DNA of 52,433 nucleotides from Bacillota bacterium (GTDB lineage: Bacteria > Bacillota > Clostridia > Saccharofermentanales > DTU023). The notes beneath the pieces were generated by a model, which was given only the letters and a program-made list of their open reading frames with translations, was not told the DNA's origin and made no database searches. The stretch spans positions 1 through 52,433 of the forward strand of contig JAMNZB010000054.1 in the NCBI GenBank assembly GCA_023622515.1, given 5' to 3'. This document shows positions 36,115 to 44,610 of the stretch, piece by piece. Both the position numbers and the translations under genes were made by a program. Numbering within the stretch: the first letter of the stretch is position 1; each line of letters begins with the position of its first letter.

Positions 36115-37877
36115 ACCCGGGCTCCTTTTTCGAGCTGATTCTGGCTCTGCCACATCCGCTGATAAAGACCTCTTTGATCAATTAATTCTTCAAAGCAACC
36201 TTCCTCAACAAGCCTGCCTTCATCCAATACATATATATTGCGAGCATTTCTTGCGGCATATAGGCGGTGGGAGACAAGGATAACCATATTGTCTTCCGAC
36301 ATTTTCTCCATAACATCCAAAATAATCGCTTCACTTTCCACGTCGATATTAGAAGTTGCCTCGTCAAAAACGTAAAGCTTGGCCTCATGCAAAATAGCTC
36401 TCGCCAGGACCAGCCGCTGCTTTTGACCGCCGGACAGATTACTTGCCCCCGACTTAATGTCTAAATCCAAGCCCCCGCGTGGCTCCACTTCATCGTAAAG
36501 CTGGACGGTCTTTAGCGCATTAATCAACTCTTCATCGGTCGCATCAGGTTTACCCATTAATAAATTTTCTCGAATCGTTTTTTCAAAAACATGGGCATCG
36601 TGTGAGATGCGGATCATATTCTCTGTAATCGACTGTTTTTTGTAGATTTCATAGGGCTTATCATTCCAGAAAATGGCTTCTTCTCCGCCGGCTAACTGCC
36701 CTACCAGAAGACGTACCAAGGTCGTTTTACCCGAGCCTGAGGCACCCACAATGGCTGTATATCCGCCATTAGTAAATTCTGCATTTATTCCCTCCAGAAC
36801 CTTTCGCTTACCAGCGGGGTAAGTAAAATTGAGATTTCTCACTTTAATAGCCTGACTGCTCTCTTCGATTTCCTTTTTATGCCCTTCCTCCTCTTCAGGC
36901 AGGGCAAAAAAGTCTATTAAATTTTTGCCGGCTGCTACACCCGTCATGGCCACATGAAAGCTGGAGGTTAAGGTGGTCATCGGACTGAAGGCCTCCAGCG
37001 ACATAAAGAGCAAGATAACCATCAGGGCAATATTTTGAGTCGTCAAAGAGATACTTGTTAGACCGAGGGCAATAAGGGCAACAGCACCGCCATAGGCAAT
37101 CCATTCTATTAGGGTGATTGAATTCAGCTGCATACGCAAAATATTCATGGTTTCTATGCGAAAAGCCTCTGATTTTTCGTGAATTTCTTCCGCCCTCTTG
37201 CCGTCTGCAGAAAAGATCTTCAAGGTGGTCATCCCTTGCAAACTATCCAGAAAAAGCTGACCGACATCCAGATAGCGACCCCAATACTTTTTTTGTTTGC
37301 GGCTGACCATCTCCAGGATGGCTTTCAGCAGCAAAGGAATAATCGGAGCCAGGACAAAAAATAAGAGGGCGGCCTTCTTACTTATCGAAAAGAGGACAGA
37401 AAAAGTGACAAGGCTCATGCCGAAACTGCCGAAGAATTGGGGTAAAAAGCGGCCATAATAATTTTCCAACTGCTCGATGGTGTCAGCCCCCATGTTGATC
37501 ATGTTGGCGGTCGAGCTGTAATTTTGGTAGGCCGGACCGATTCGCATGGCCTTTTCGATCATTTCCCTTCGAATATTCGTTTTTACTTCACCGGTAATTT
37601 TTGTTTGATATCTTGTTACAAAGTATAGGCTGCCGCTTCTCACAAAAAATCCCGACAAGAAGAGCAAGATATATTTCCCTGTTCCCTTTGAAGTGGCTAA
37701 AAATAAATGTTGAATTATCATACCGAGAGAAAGGGCCATTAAAAAGCTGCCCACAACTTTCAACATCATGAGCAAAACACTTACCGTTATATATTTTTTC
37801 GCCTGGCCTATATATTTGAAAAGTAATTTGTCCAGCATACATTTATCACCCTGCCCATCTTTTCCTTCTTTCTTCAT
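36111..37877 (-). CDS. ABC exporter-type half-transporter, pair 3 member A
   Basis: This 588-residue half-transporter has six membrane segments and an ATPase with Walker A GASGSGKTT near residue 380, signature NLSGGQKQR and Walker B LYVFDEATSNID. I start at the ATG at 37877 with AAGGA 7 bases upstream; the longer frame (37916) would begin inside the operator region. It is the first gene of a five-gene operon (pair 3 plus the ECF module). Confidence 0.86.
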   Translation of the reverse strand: MKKEGKDGQGDKCMLDKLLFKYIGQAKKYITVSVLLMMLKVVGSFLMALSLGMIIQHLFLATSKGTGKYILLFLSGFFVRSGSLYFVTRYQTKITGEVKTNIRREMIEKAMRIGPAYQNYSSTANMINMGADTIEQLENYYGRFLPQFFGSFGMSLVTFSVLFSISKKAALLFFVLAPIIPLLLKAILEMVSRKQKKYWGRYLDVGQLFLDSLQGMTTLKIFSADGKRAEEIHEKSEAFRIETMNILRMQLNSITLIEWIAYGGAVALIALGLTSISLTTQNIALMVILLFMSLEAFSPMTTLTSSFHVAMTGVAAGKNLIDFFALPEEEEGHKKEIEESSQAIKVRNLNFTYPAGKRKVLEGINAEFTNGGYTAIVGASGSGKTTLVRLLVGQLAGGEEAIFWNDKPYEIYKKQSITENMIRISHDAHVFEKTIRENLLMGKPDATDEELINALKTVQLYDEVEPRGGLDLDIKSGASNLSGGQKQRLVLARAILHEAKLYVFDEATSNIDVESEAIILDVMEKMSEDNMVILVSHRLYAARNARNIYVLDEGRLVEEGCFEELIDQRGLYQRMWQSQNQLEKGARV

Positions 37878-37907
37878 GGAGGAGTCCTTAGACCTCACGG
37901 CAAGTTT

Positions 37908-37922
37908 AACCATCATGGTTAG
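37908..37922. promoter_or_regulatory. Secondary palindrome TAACCATcATGGTTA
   Basis: A 7-bp-arm palindrome with one central base overlaps the end of operator copy 3 and extends it toward the start codon. Together they give a run of GTTA/TAAC half-sites, which may allow more than one dimer to bind. Coordinates are approximate to a few bases. Confidence 0.35.
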
Positions 37923-37934
37923 CTAAACCTAACA
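37917..37934. promoter_or_regulatory. Shared operator copy 3 (GTTAG-N6-CTAAC)
   Basis: Minus-strand TGTTAGGTTTAGCTAACC matches GTTAG-N6-CTAAC exactly, with a different central six bases than copies 1 and 2. It starts 10 bases beyond the -10 of the promoter at 37945-37973. Confidence 0.65.
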
Positions 37935-37944
37935 CGCAGGATAA

Positions 37945-37973
37945 AATATAGCCTCTTTTGACCTTAATTTCAA
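37945..37973 (-). promoter_or_regulatory. Promoter of the ABC pair 3/ECF operon
   Basis: Minus-strand TTGAAA (37968-37973), 17-base spacer, TATATT (37945-37950), followed by operator copy 3. The remaining stretch to 38149 has no real gene. Confidence 0.7.
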
Positions 37974-38040
37974 CATCTTGGAAAAAACCACCTCCGAAAG
38001 CAGCTTATCTCTCCGGATGAGAAGCCGGAAAAGAGGAAAA

Positions 38041-38058
38041 CTGTTTTCACTAAAACAG
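38041..38058 (-). terminator. Possible terminator of the methionine operon
   Basis: Stem CTGTTTT / AAAACAG (7 bp) with loop, followed on the minus strand by TTTTCCTCTTTT. It lies about 90 bases after the stop at 38149. The stem is AT-rich, so it is only a moderate candidate. Confidence 0.45.
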
Positions 38059-38148
38059 GAAGAAAACCCCTGTCTGAAGGCGACAGCGATTTTCTTTTTT
38101 ACAAGGAGCTCCTGCTTTCGCCCGGGAGACCGGACCGGATTAGAAGGC

Positions 38149-39903
38149 TTAGCGCAAGCTTTCAAGCACTTCTTGTATCAAATCTACCCGGTTGAAGGGG
38201 GTGATTAAATAATAGCCGTCCACATAGTCTTTAATTTCTTTACCGAAGTAAAGGGTAATTTCCACGGCCAGCCGCTTCGCCTCTTCCTTGTCTGCATCCT
38301 TATATTTTTGGATGACCTCTCCCTCCACACTGATACCGGAAATCTCAGCATCCAGAAAGACCGCATTCCGATAGGACACAACCGGCATCAGACCACCCAT
38401 AATATAGGCCTTTAGTTCCGCCCTGGCCTTTTTCATATTTTTTACTGCCTGCCGGGAGATAACGGGCTGGGTATAAAATACATTCACCCCCGCCTCTTCC
38501 TTTTTTTTCGCCCTTTTAAGCTCCACATCAAAATTTCTGGCGTTAATATTTAAAGCAGCCCCTATGTTCATTTTATTGGTGAAGATATTGTCGTTCATCT
38601 CTTCCACAAAGGAAGCCAGTTTTGTGGAATTAAACTGGAAGACAGACTTTACTTCATCTTTTTCAGCCGTAGGAATCGGGTCGCCGGTAATTAGGATGAC
38701 ATTCAAAATATTTTCTATGTTAAGGCCCAGCAGAAGGGCCTTGGTCGCATTGATATTTCTATCCCTGCAAGTCAGGTGGACAATAGGGTCCACACCCAGC
38801 TCATTTTTTATCTTGTAGGCCGTGAGGCTGGCGTCCATCCTTACCCTGCCTACAGGGCAATCGGCTATCGTGATAGCATCAGCCCCGGCATTATAGAGTT
38901 TCTTGCTGTTTTCAAGATAATTTTCCATGTCTAAATTTTGCGGGGGATCATATTCTACCGCTATAGGCATTTTACCGTTTTCTAATTTATTTCTGAAAAG
39001 GTTTTCCGCATAAGGATTGCCCAAGCGCATTTCCCGGGCTTTTTGTCTTGGCTTTCTCAGTATCCGGTAATCAGCCAATTTGTTGGCAATCTCTTTTATG
39101 AATTCCGGCCCGGTTCCACAGCAGCCCCCAATTATTTCCACACCATAATCTAAAAGCTTTAAGATGGCATTAGCAAAATAATCCTTGTCATTAGAGTAAA
39201 AAGTCCGGCCATTTATGACCGTGGGATAGCCGGCATTGGGCATAATGGATAGGGGTTTGTCGGGCAAGTCAATTTTTTCTAAGTATTCCCTCAAATGTAA
39301 GGGACCGGACACGCAATTAAAACCAAGAGCATCAATAGCCTCACACCGGGCCGCCCTTTCCAGCAAACTTTCGCCAAATTCCCCATAGCGGGTTTGCCCG
39401 TCAGGGCTGATAGAGAAGGAAACAATCACAAAGGCCCGGGGGGATTTTGCTTTAATATAAGCGGCGATTTCATCCAGACAGTGAAAAGAGGAGAAGGTCT
39501 CAAATAGGAAATACTCTATCCCCTCCTTTAAAAAGATATCAAGCAAGGGCTTATAATCCTCGAAGAAAAACAGCCCATCCGGCCCAATTTGCCCTATGTT
39601 GGCGAAAACTTTTACACTTGTGTCTTTCGTGGCCTCCCTGGCCAAGGCTATTCCGGTTTGGATTACCCTTTCCACCACATCCATGTCTGCATTTAAGGCC
39701 CTTGAATTGGCCTGAAAGGTATTGGTCTTTATCGCTCCTGCACCGGCTTCTACATATTCTCTGTGAATTTGCAGAATAACTTGACTGTCAAATAAATTGG
39801 CCATTTCACAAGCCGGCAGGGGATTTTTTGCTTTTTCCCGGTAGTAGGTTCCCATAGCCCCGTCAAATAATAAGGGGAATTTTAGTTCGTCTTTATTTGT
39901 CAT
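38149..39903 (-). CDS. Bifunctional homocysteine S-methyltransferase / methylenetetrahydrofolate reductase
   Basis: This 584-residue protein fuses an N-terminal homocysteine S-methyltransferase (zinc site Cys in GFNCVSGP and the GGCCGTGPEFI pair) with a C-terminal MetF-like TIM barrel (VEYDPPQNLDMENYLE, IVHLTCRDRNINATKALLLG, ILVITGDPI-like). This is the YitJ-type arrangement. It supplies 5-methyl-THF to MetH and may methylate homocysteine by another donor. I start at the ATG at 39903, one base after the metH stop; the longer frame begins with TTG. Confidence 0.9.
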   Translation of the reverse strand: MTNKDELKFPLLFDGAMGTYYREKAKNPLPACEMANLFDSQVILQIHREYVEAGAGAIKTNTFQANSRALNADMDVVERVIQTGIALAREATKDTSVKVFANIGQIGPDGLFFFEDYKPLLDIFLKEGIEYFLFETFSSFHCLDEIAAYIKAKSPRAFVIVSFSISPDGQTRYGEFGESLLERAARCEAIDALGFNCVSGPLHLREYLEKIDLPDKPLSIMPNAGYPTVINGRTFYSNDKDYFANAILKLLDYGVEIIGGCCGTGPEFIKEIANKLADYRILRKPRQKAREMRLGNPYAENLFRNKLENGKMPIAVEYDPPQNLDMENYLENSKKLYNAGADAITIADCPVGRVRMDASLTAYKIKNELGVDPIVHLTCRDRNINATKALLLGLNIENILNVILITGDPIPTAEKDEVKSVFQFNSTKLASFVEEMNDNIFTNKMNIGAALNINARNFDVELKRAKKKEEAGVNVFYTQPVISRQAVKNMKKARAELKAYIMGGLMPVVSYRNAVFLDAEISGISVEGEVIQKYKDADKEEAKRLAVEITLYFGKEIKDYVDGYYLITPFNRVDLIQEVLESLR

Positions 39904-39904
39904 C

Positions 39905-42241
39905 TTAATCACCAAATATACTTTTTGCTATTTCCACATTAACTTTGGCATCTTTCAAATAATAGTCCGCATCCATTTTTTTACTATATTCTTCTGTCAG
40001 GACTGCTCCGCCAACCATTATGGTAACATCCGGTATTTCCTTCCTTAACTGAACAATCGTTTCTCTCATATTATCCAGGGTCGTGGTCATCAGGGCACTT
40101 AGACCCACCAGTTTTATATTTCTTTCCTTGGCTGCCTTTACCACATCAGCTATTTCAACGTCTTTACCCAGGTCTATAACATTGTAACCGTAGTTTTCCA
40201 TGATAATCTTGGCTATATTTTTTCCTATATCGTGAACATCACCCTTAACTGTGGCTACAAGAATATCCCCTTTGGAAATAGAATGCTTACCTTTTCTTTC
40301 TATCGAGTCTTTTATGAGCTCAAAACCTGCCTGGGCGGAGTTGGCCGACTTAATCAATTGAGGCAAAAATATCCGGCCCGCTTCATAATCCTCACCCACC
40401 TTGTCCAAGGCGGGAATTAATTCCCTATCGACAATCTCCAGTTCATCCATCGTCTCTAGGAGCTCTTTTACCCTTTTCCTTACCACTTGGTCCATACCCT
40501 TGGATATGGCTGTGGCTATATCGTAATCTTCTGTTTTGGCAGAGGCTTTTTCTTCCTTGACATTTCCGTAAGTCCTGATGAAGTCATCGGTTGCCCCCTC
40601 TTGATTATTAAGAACTTTAAAAGACCTGATGGCTTCCATCATGGCTTTTGAATTAGGATTAATTATGGCCAGGTCCAAACCGGCATAGAGAGCCATGGTT
40701 AAAAAACTCTGATTGATGGCCTCCCTAAAAGGCAAGCCAAAGCTGATATTGGAAATCCCCAAGGCGGTTTTTACCCCTAACTTGTCTTTAACCAGTTGGA
40801 TAGCCCTCAAGGTCTCCATGGCCGCTTCCGGCTGGGAAGATACCGTTAAAGCCAAACAATCTATATAGATATCTTCTTGTGGGATGCCGTAGTCGGCAGC
40901 CCTCTTAACTATTTTCTCAGCGATCTCCAGCCGCTCTTCCGCGGTTTCAGGAACTCCCCTTTCATCGATGGTCAGGCCAATAACTTGGGCATTATATTTT
41001 TTTACCAGGGGAAGGATTTCCTGCATTTTTTCTTCTTCCCCATTTACTGAATTTACGATGGCCTTGCCGTTGTAAACTCTGAGTGCCGCCTCAATGGCCT
41101 CAGCCCTTGAACTGTCAATTTGTAAGGGGGTATCTAAAACAGCCTGTATTTCTTTTACCAGCCTTCCTTGCAGCCTGGCCTCATCAAGACCGGGAAAACC
41201 TACATTTAAATCAAGGATTTCCGCTCCGGCATCTACCTGGTCAACAGCCTGGCCCAAGATGTAGGAAATGTCCTCGTCAATAAGGGCCTTTTGAAAGCGT
41301 TTTTTTCCGGTGGGGTTCAGCCTTTCTCCGACAATTTTCACACCCTTGCTTTCAATAAACTTCGTGCCGGAGGAAACCCCGCTAATTTTCTTAATTTTTC
41401 TTTGAGCCGGCTCCTTGTTTTTAACCAAATTCGACAATCTTCTTATATAGTCCTGGTTGGTCCCGCAACAGCCACCAAGATATTTAACCCCCAGCGCATG
41501 TATTTTCTCCATGCCGCTTGCAAAACCCTCGGCATCCAGGTCATAGCTGCCATCCATTTTTGGCATCCCCGCATTGGGCTTAACAACAATATCCAGGTCG
41601 GTCATTTCGGAAAGTTTTTTCACCATATCGTACATTTGCAAGGGGCCCAGAGAGCAGTTTATGCCTATCCCGTCTATACCCAGGCCGGCTATGGAGTTGA
41701 CAAAGGTCTCCAGGGAAACACCGGCAAAAGTCCTGCCGTCTTTTTCAAAGCTCATGGTGACCAATATTGGCAGGTCAGAATTTTCTTTGGCGGCAAGGAC
41801 AGCCGCTTTCACTTCATACAAGTCGGTCATGGTCTCTATGACAATTAAATCCGCTCCCTGACCTGCTTTCACAACTTCTTTGAAGAGCTCATAAGCTTCT
41901 TCAAATTTCGAGGTTCCCATGGGCTCCAACATCTCACCCAAAGGCCCTATGTCTAGGGCGATTTTTACAGCTTTATCCCCTCTGGCTATTTCAGCATTTT
42001 CGATGGCCTTGGCTACAACCCGGCTAACCTCATATTGTTTCAGCTTTTTCCTGTTGGCTCCAAAGGTGCAGGTGTAAATAATGTCTGACCCGGCTTCGAT
42101 ATATTTTTTATGGACATCAATAATCATGGCCGGATTTTCTATATTCAATTCTTCCGGAACTTGTCCCAGCTTCATACCGGCCTTTTGCAACATGGTTCCC
42201 ATGGCACCGTCTAAGATAAGAGCCTTATTTTGTCTTTCCAC
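39905..42241 (-). CDS. metH: Cobalamin-dependent methionine synthase lacking the activation domain
   Basis: This 778-residue enzyme transfers methyl from 5-methyl-THF to homocysteine through cobalamin. Domains in order: homocysteine/zinc domain (LDGAMGTML, CCGTNQDYI), pterin-binding domain (VGERLNPTGKKRF near residue 300), cap domain, and B12-binding domain with GDVHDIGKNI (DxHxxG) near 667. It lacks the about 350-residue SAM-dependent activation domain, which is encoded by the gene upstream. I use the GTG at 42241 with GAGGTG upstream; it overlaps that gene by 17 bases. Confidence 0.92.
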   Translation of the reverse strand: MERQNKALILDGAMGTMLQKAGMKLGQVPEELNIENPAMIIDVHKKYIEAGSDIIYTCTFGANRKKLKQYEVSRVVAKAIENAEIARGDKAVKIALDIGPLGEMLEPMGTSKFEEAYELFKEVVKAGQGADLIVIETMTDLYEVKAAVLAAKENSDLPILVTMSFEKDGRTFAGVSLETFVNSIAGLGIDGIGINCSLGPLQMYDMVKKLSEMTDLDIVVKPNAGMPKMDGSYDLDAEGFASGMEKIHALGVKYLGGCCGTNQDYIRRLSNLVKNKEPAQRKIKKISGVSSGTKFIESKGVKIVGERLNPTGKKRFQKALIDEDISYILGQAVDQVDAGAEILDLNVGFPGLDEARLQGRLVKEIQAVLDTPLQIDSSRAEAIEAALRVYNGKAIVNSVNGEEEKMQEILPLVKKYNAQVIGLTIDERGVPETAEERLEIAEKIVKRAADYGIPQEDIYIDCLALTVSSQPEAAMETLRAIQLVKDKLGVKTALGISNISFGLPFREAINQSFLTMALYAGLDLAIINPNSKAMMEAIRSFKVLNNQEGATDDFIRTYGNVKEEKASAKTEDYDIATAISKGMDQVVRKRVKELLETMDELEIVDRELIPALDKVGEDYEAGRIFLPQLIKSANSAQAGFELIKDSIERKGKHSISKGDILVATVKGDVHDIGKNIAKIIMENYGYNVIDLGKDVEIADVVKAAKERNIKLVGLSALMTTTLDNMRETIVQLRKEIPDVTIMVGGAVLTEEYSKKMDADYYLKDAKVNVEIAKSIFGD

Positions 42242-42914
42242 AGAGTTCACCTCTTTTTCTATAGCGGCAGTCTGCATATAAGCTACAACTTTCACAGGTC
42301 CGCCCCTTTCTTTGTTGTGGCATAGGAGAAATTCCCATGATAGCCGTAATAGACTTTCTCGGAACCATTATGCCACTTTCCGTGGTGCTAATCCCCAAAT
42401 CCTTATCGGCCTTTAAAAGCTTTAAAAATTGCCCCTGCACTTGAATGGGCAAGTCGCCATAACCGGGAGAAAAGCGGTCTGTTAAATAAGAGGGCTTGTA
42501 TCTCTTTTCCATATCCCTATGAAGATCTTCGGCCAGGGTCTCCACAGCCGAACTGGCCACAGCATCTAAAATTACAGAATAGGTCAAGTCGGAAAAAGTA
42601 TAGCGGCGGATGAGCATTTCAACTTCCCGGCCTAAGGTTAGGGCCAGAAGAATAAGCCGGTCAGAAGTTTCCAGCAAAGACTTGATATCTTTTCCGAGCA
42701 AAATATCCTGCAAGTCTTCCGAATCTTTGTCCCGTTCAAGATATTTATACTTTGGCCTGGCACTTTGTTTCACTTCCTCTATGGCCCGGTCAAGCATAGC
42801 CTTTATATCTTCCGGAATTTCACCGCCGGCATAATGTAAATAGTTTAAGACTTCCTCTTTATTAACATGTTCAATTCTTACGTCCATGGGAGCTATTATA
42901 GCGTATTTTCCCAC
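42225..42914 (-). CDS. Methionine synthase reactivation-domain protein
   Basis: This 229-residue protein resembles the stand-alone MetH activation domain: YLHYAGGEIPEDIKAMLDRA, VASSAVETLAEDLHRDMEKRY, and the RFSPGYGDLPIQVQGQFLKLL block, ending in a short cysteine cluster (CESCSLYADCRYRKRGELC). It would reactivate oxidised cobalamin in MetH using SAM and a reductant. A TATAAT lies only some 10 bases before its ATG at 42887, so the transcript may be leaderless if that start is used; GTG at 42914 is the alternative. No good ribosome binding site fits either. Confidence 0.82.
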   Translation of the reverse strand: MGKYAIIAPMDVRIEHVNKEEVLNYLHYAGGEIPEDIKAMLDRAIEEVKQSARPKYKYLERDKDSEDLQDILLGKDIKSLLETSDRLILLALTLGREVEMLIRRYTFSDLTYSVILDAVASSAVETLAEDLHRDMEKRYKPSYLTDRFSPGYGDLPIQVQGQFLKLLKADKDLGISTTESGIMVPRKSITAIMGISPMPQQRKGRTCESCSLYADCRYRKRGELCGKTK

Positions 42915-43070
42915 AGAGAATAATTAGATAAATTGGCTAATAAAAATGCTTCACATATTCATTTTTGGAATGGATTTTTAGCAGAAAGAAGGCAAAAACA
43001 AGCTGGCGGTCAGTATACTTCATGCAACAAATATCTCTTCATTAAAAGTAGCAGGCAACATCAAAAGCAC

Positions 43071-43346
43071 CTAACGAAAGAGATCAGAATGAGTTCCTGT
43101 CCGAAACAGAAAAAGTTCTAGTAGGTCAAAATCAATACGGTAAATGAGTAACCAGTCCGGTTTAATATGGCATTCCCTGAAAGCCTAAAAATTTCCGGAA
43201 AGTTTGTGATCGCGATACCGTTCAGGTAAACGTTTACCCATCATCAGAAGGGTCACAACGTTCTCTAATTCCTCGAAATTACAGCCTCGCTTTCTGGCCA
43301 ATTCCAAGTCTTTCTTAAAGCGGTTCGAGAGAACAAGTTTAAGCAT
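43071..43346 (-). pseudogene. YafQ-type toxin gene interrupted by an in-frame TAG
   Basis: Reading from ATG 43346 gives 53 codons (MLKLVLSNRFKKDLEL start, with GKRLPERYRDHKLSGNF), then TAG at 43185-43187, then in the same frame AFRECHIKPDWLLIYRID and RTGTHSDLF to a stop at 43071. Together the two parts form a full 91-residue YafQ/RelE-like mRNA interferase; the amber codon replaces the residue before the conserved (G/A)FREChI block, usually Lys or Arg (AAG to TAG would do it). The start overlaps the antitoxin stop by 8 bases. Unless suppressed, the product lacks the catalytic His/Arg end. Confidence 0.85.
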
Positions 43347-43620
43347 CCTTCAAAACCTCGTCCAAGGCTTCTTTAAAGCTATTATAGCGTTTATACAAGC
43401 TTGGATTTTCACGCATCAGATAATATTCTTCCAAGGCTTGTTTTGTTTCTTCATTTAGCGAATCTCGCTTAATTTCAAAAGGAATCCCATCATAGCGAAC
43501 AGCAGATTTTAAAAACATGGTAATGGCAGAGGACATATTTAGGCCTAAGTCGTTAAAAAGTTTTTCAGCATCTCTTTTGAGTTCTGAATCCACTCGAATA
43601 TTAATGTTACTTGTACTCAT
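43339..43620 (-). CDS. RelB/DinJ-family antitoxin
   Basis: This 93-residue protein starts MSTSNINIRVDSELKRDAEKLF, a ribbon-helix-helix domain typical of DinJ/RelB, followed by GLNMSSAITMFLKSAVRYDGIPFEI and a toxin-binding C-terminal helix. AAGGAGG lies 7 bases before the ATG at 43620; the longer frame is not supported. It forms a toxin-antitoxin operon with the broken YafQ gene that follows. Confidence 0.88.
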   Translation of the reverse strand: MSTSNINIRVDSELKRDAEKLFNDLGLNMSSAITMFLKSAVRYDGIPFEIKRDSLNEETKQALEEYYLMRENPSLYKRYNSFKEALDEVLKDA

Positions 43621-43859
43621 AATCAACCTCCTTTTAAAGAAACAGTAACACTTTATGAAGCATTTTTCAACACAAAGCATAGCAATCTTAAATTCAAGTG
43701 GCAACAGGACTTTCTCTTGGCAGATTATGTTTCTCTAAGCCTTATACGATGAATTCACACCTATCAAGGGCTATTCGCCGGGCCTATCTAGTTCATATCT
43801 TCTCAGATACCTTAACCAAATGCCCTAAATTTGACAATTCTTCGTAAGCAAGCTCCCGG

Positions 43860-44594
43860 TCACCAGCCCATCTCTGCAAGCCAGCGGGTCGTTTTCATTT
43901 CTCTTTCTTTAGCGTTTTCAGGCCTATATTTCCCCAGTTTCAGTTCGCCTCTGATTTCACCATCCAGGAGATATAGGATTCGCTCGCAGCTTCCGGCAAT
44001 TTTGCTGTCATGGGTGACCATCAGGATTGTTGTTCCTTGCCGGTTGACCGTTAAAAAGGCCTCCATCACATCCGCAGCGGCAGCCTGGTTTAAAGCCCCT
44101 GTGGGCTCATCGGCAAAGATAATTTCCGGTTCCATCATCATGCTGCGGCAGATACAAGCTCTTTGCAGCTGGCCACCTGAGACTTCATTAACCTTCCTTT
44201 GGGCTAGGTCGCCAATACCGAAATCGTCCATCAGGGCTCGGGCGCGCTTATAGAGTTCCTTGCTTTGCTTCTTTTTCGCATGGGCGGCCGGCAAGGCAAT
44301 GTTGTCAATGATATTTAAGTTTGCCAGGACATTCATCTGCTGGAATATGAAGCCCATTTTGTGTAGCCGCAAACGGGCTTTTTCATCTTCACTCAAGCCA
44401 ACAATTTCTTTACCGGCAAAGAAGACCTCGCCCTGGTCTGCCTGGTCCATTCCGGACACATTGTAGAGCAGGGTTGATTTACCGGAACCGGAGGGCCCCA
44501 TCACGGCAACCATCTCTCCTTGCCCAATTGCAAAGCTGACTTTCTTAAGAATATTTCCCTTGCTTAAATTTCTAACTTTTAATATTTGCTTCAT
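43860..44594 (-). CDS. ABC transporter ATP-binding protein (LolD/MacB-type)
   Basis: This 244-residue ATPase has Walker A GPSGSGKST near residue 33, Q-loop FQQMNVLANLNIIDNI, signature VSGGQLQRACICR near 140, and Walker B IIFADEPTGALN. It fits the ATPases that partner FtsX-like permeases (MacB/BceA-type efflux or resistance systems). It starts 16 bases after the permease gene and is the last gene of the TetR-controlled efflux operon. Confidence 0.9.
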   Translation of the reverse strand: MKQILKVRNLSKGNILKKVSFAIGQGEMVAVMGPSGSGKSTLLYNVSGMDQADQGEVFFAGKEIVGLSEDEKARLRLHKMGFIFQQMNVLANLNIIDNIALPAAHAKKKQSKELYKRARALMDDFGIGDLAQRKVNEVSGGQLQRACICRSMMMEPEIIFADEPTGALNQAAAADVMEAFLTVNRQGTTILMVTHDSKIAGSCERILYLLDGEIRGELKLGKYRPENAKEREMKTTRWLAEMGW

Positions 44595-44610
44595 AATCTT
44601 CTTTTCCTTT

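Noticed and set aside
37929-38165. 78-codon minus-strand frame between the methionine and ABC operons
   Set aside because: It crosses the terminator and promoter region, lacks a ribosome binding site and has no recognisable domain.
42915-43070. Cobalamin or SAM riboswitch before the methionine operon
   Set aside because: The upstream stretch is short, AT-rich and shows no conserved riboswitch segments.
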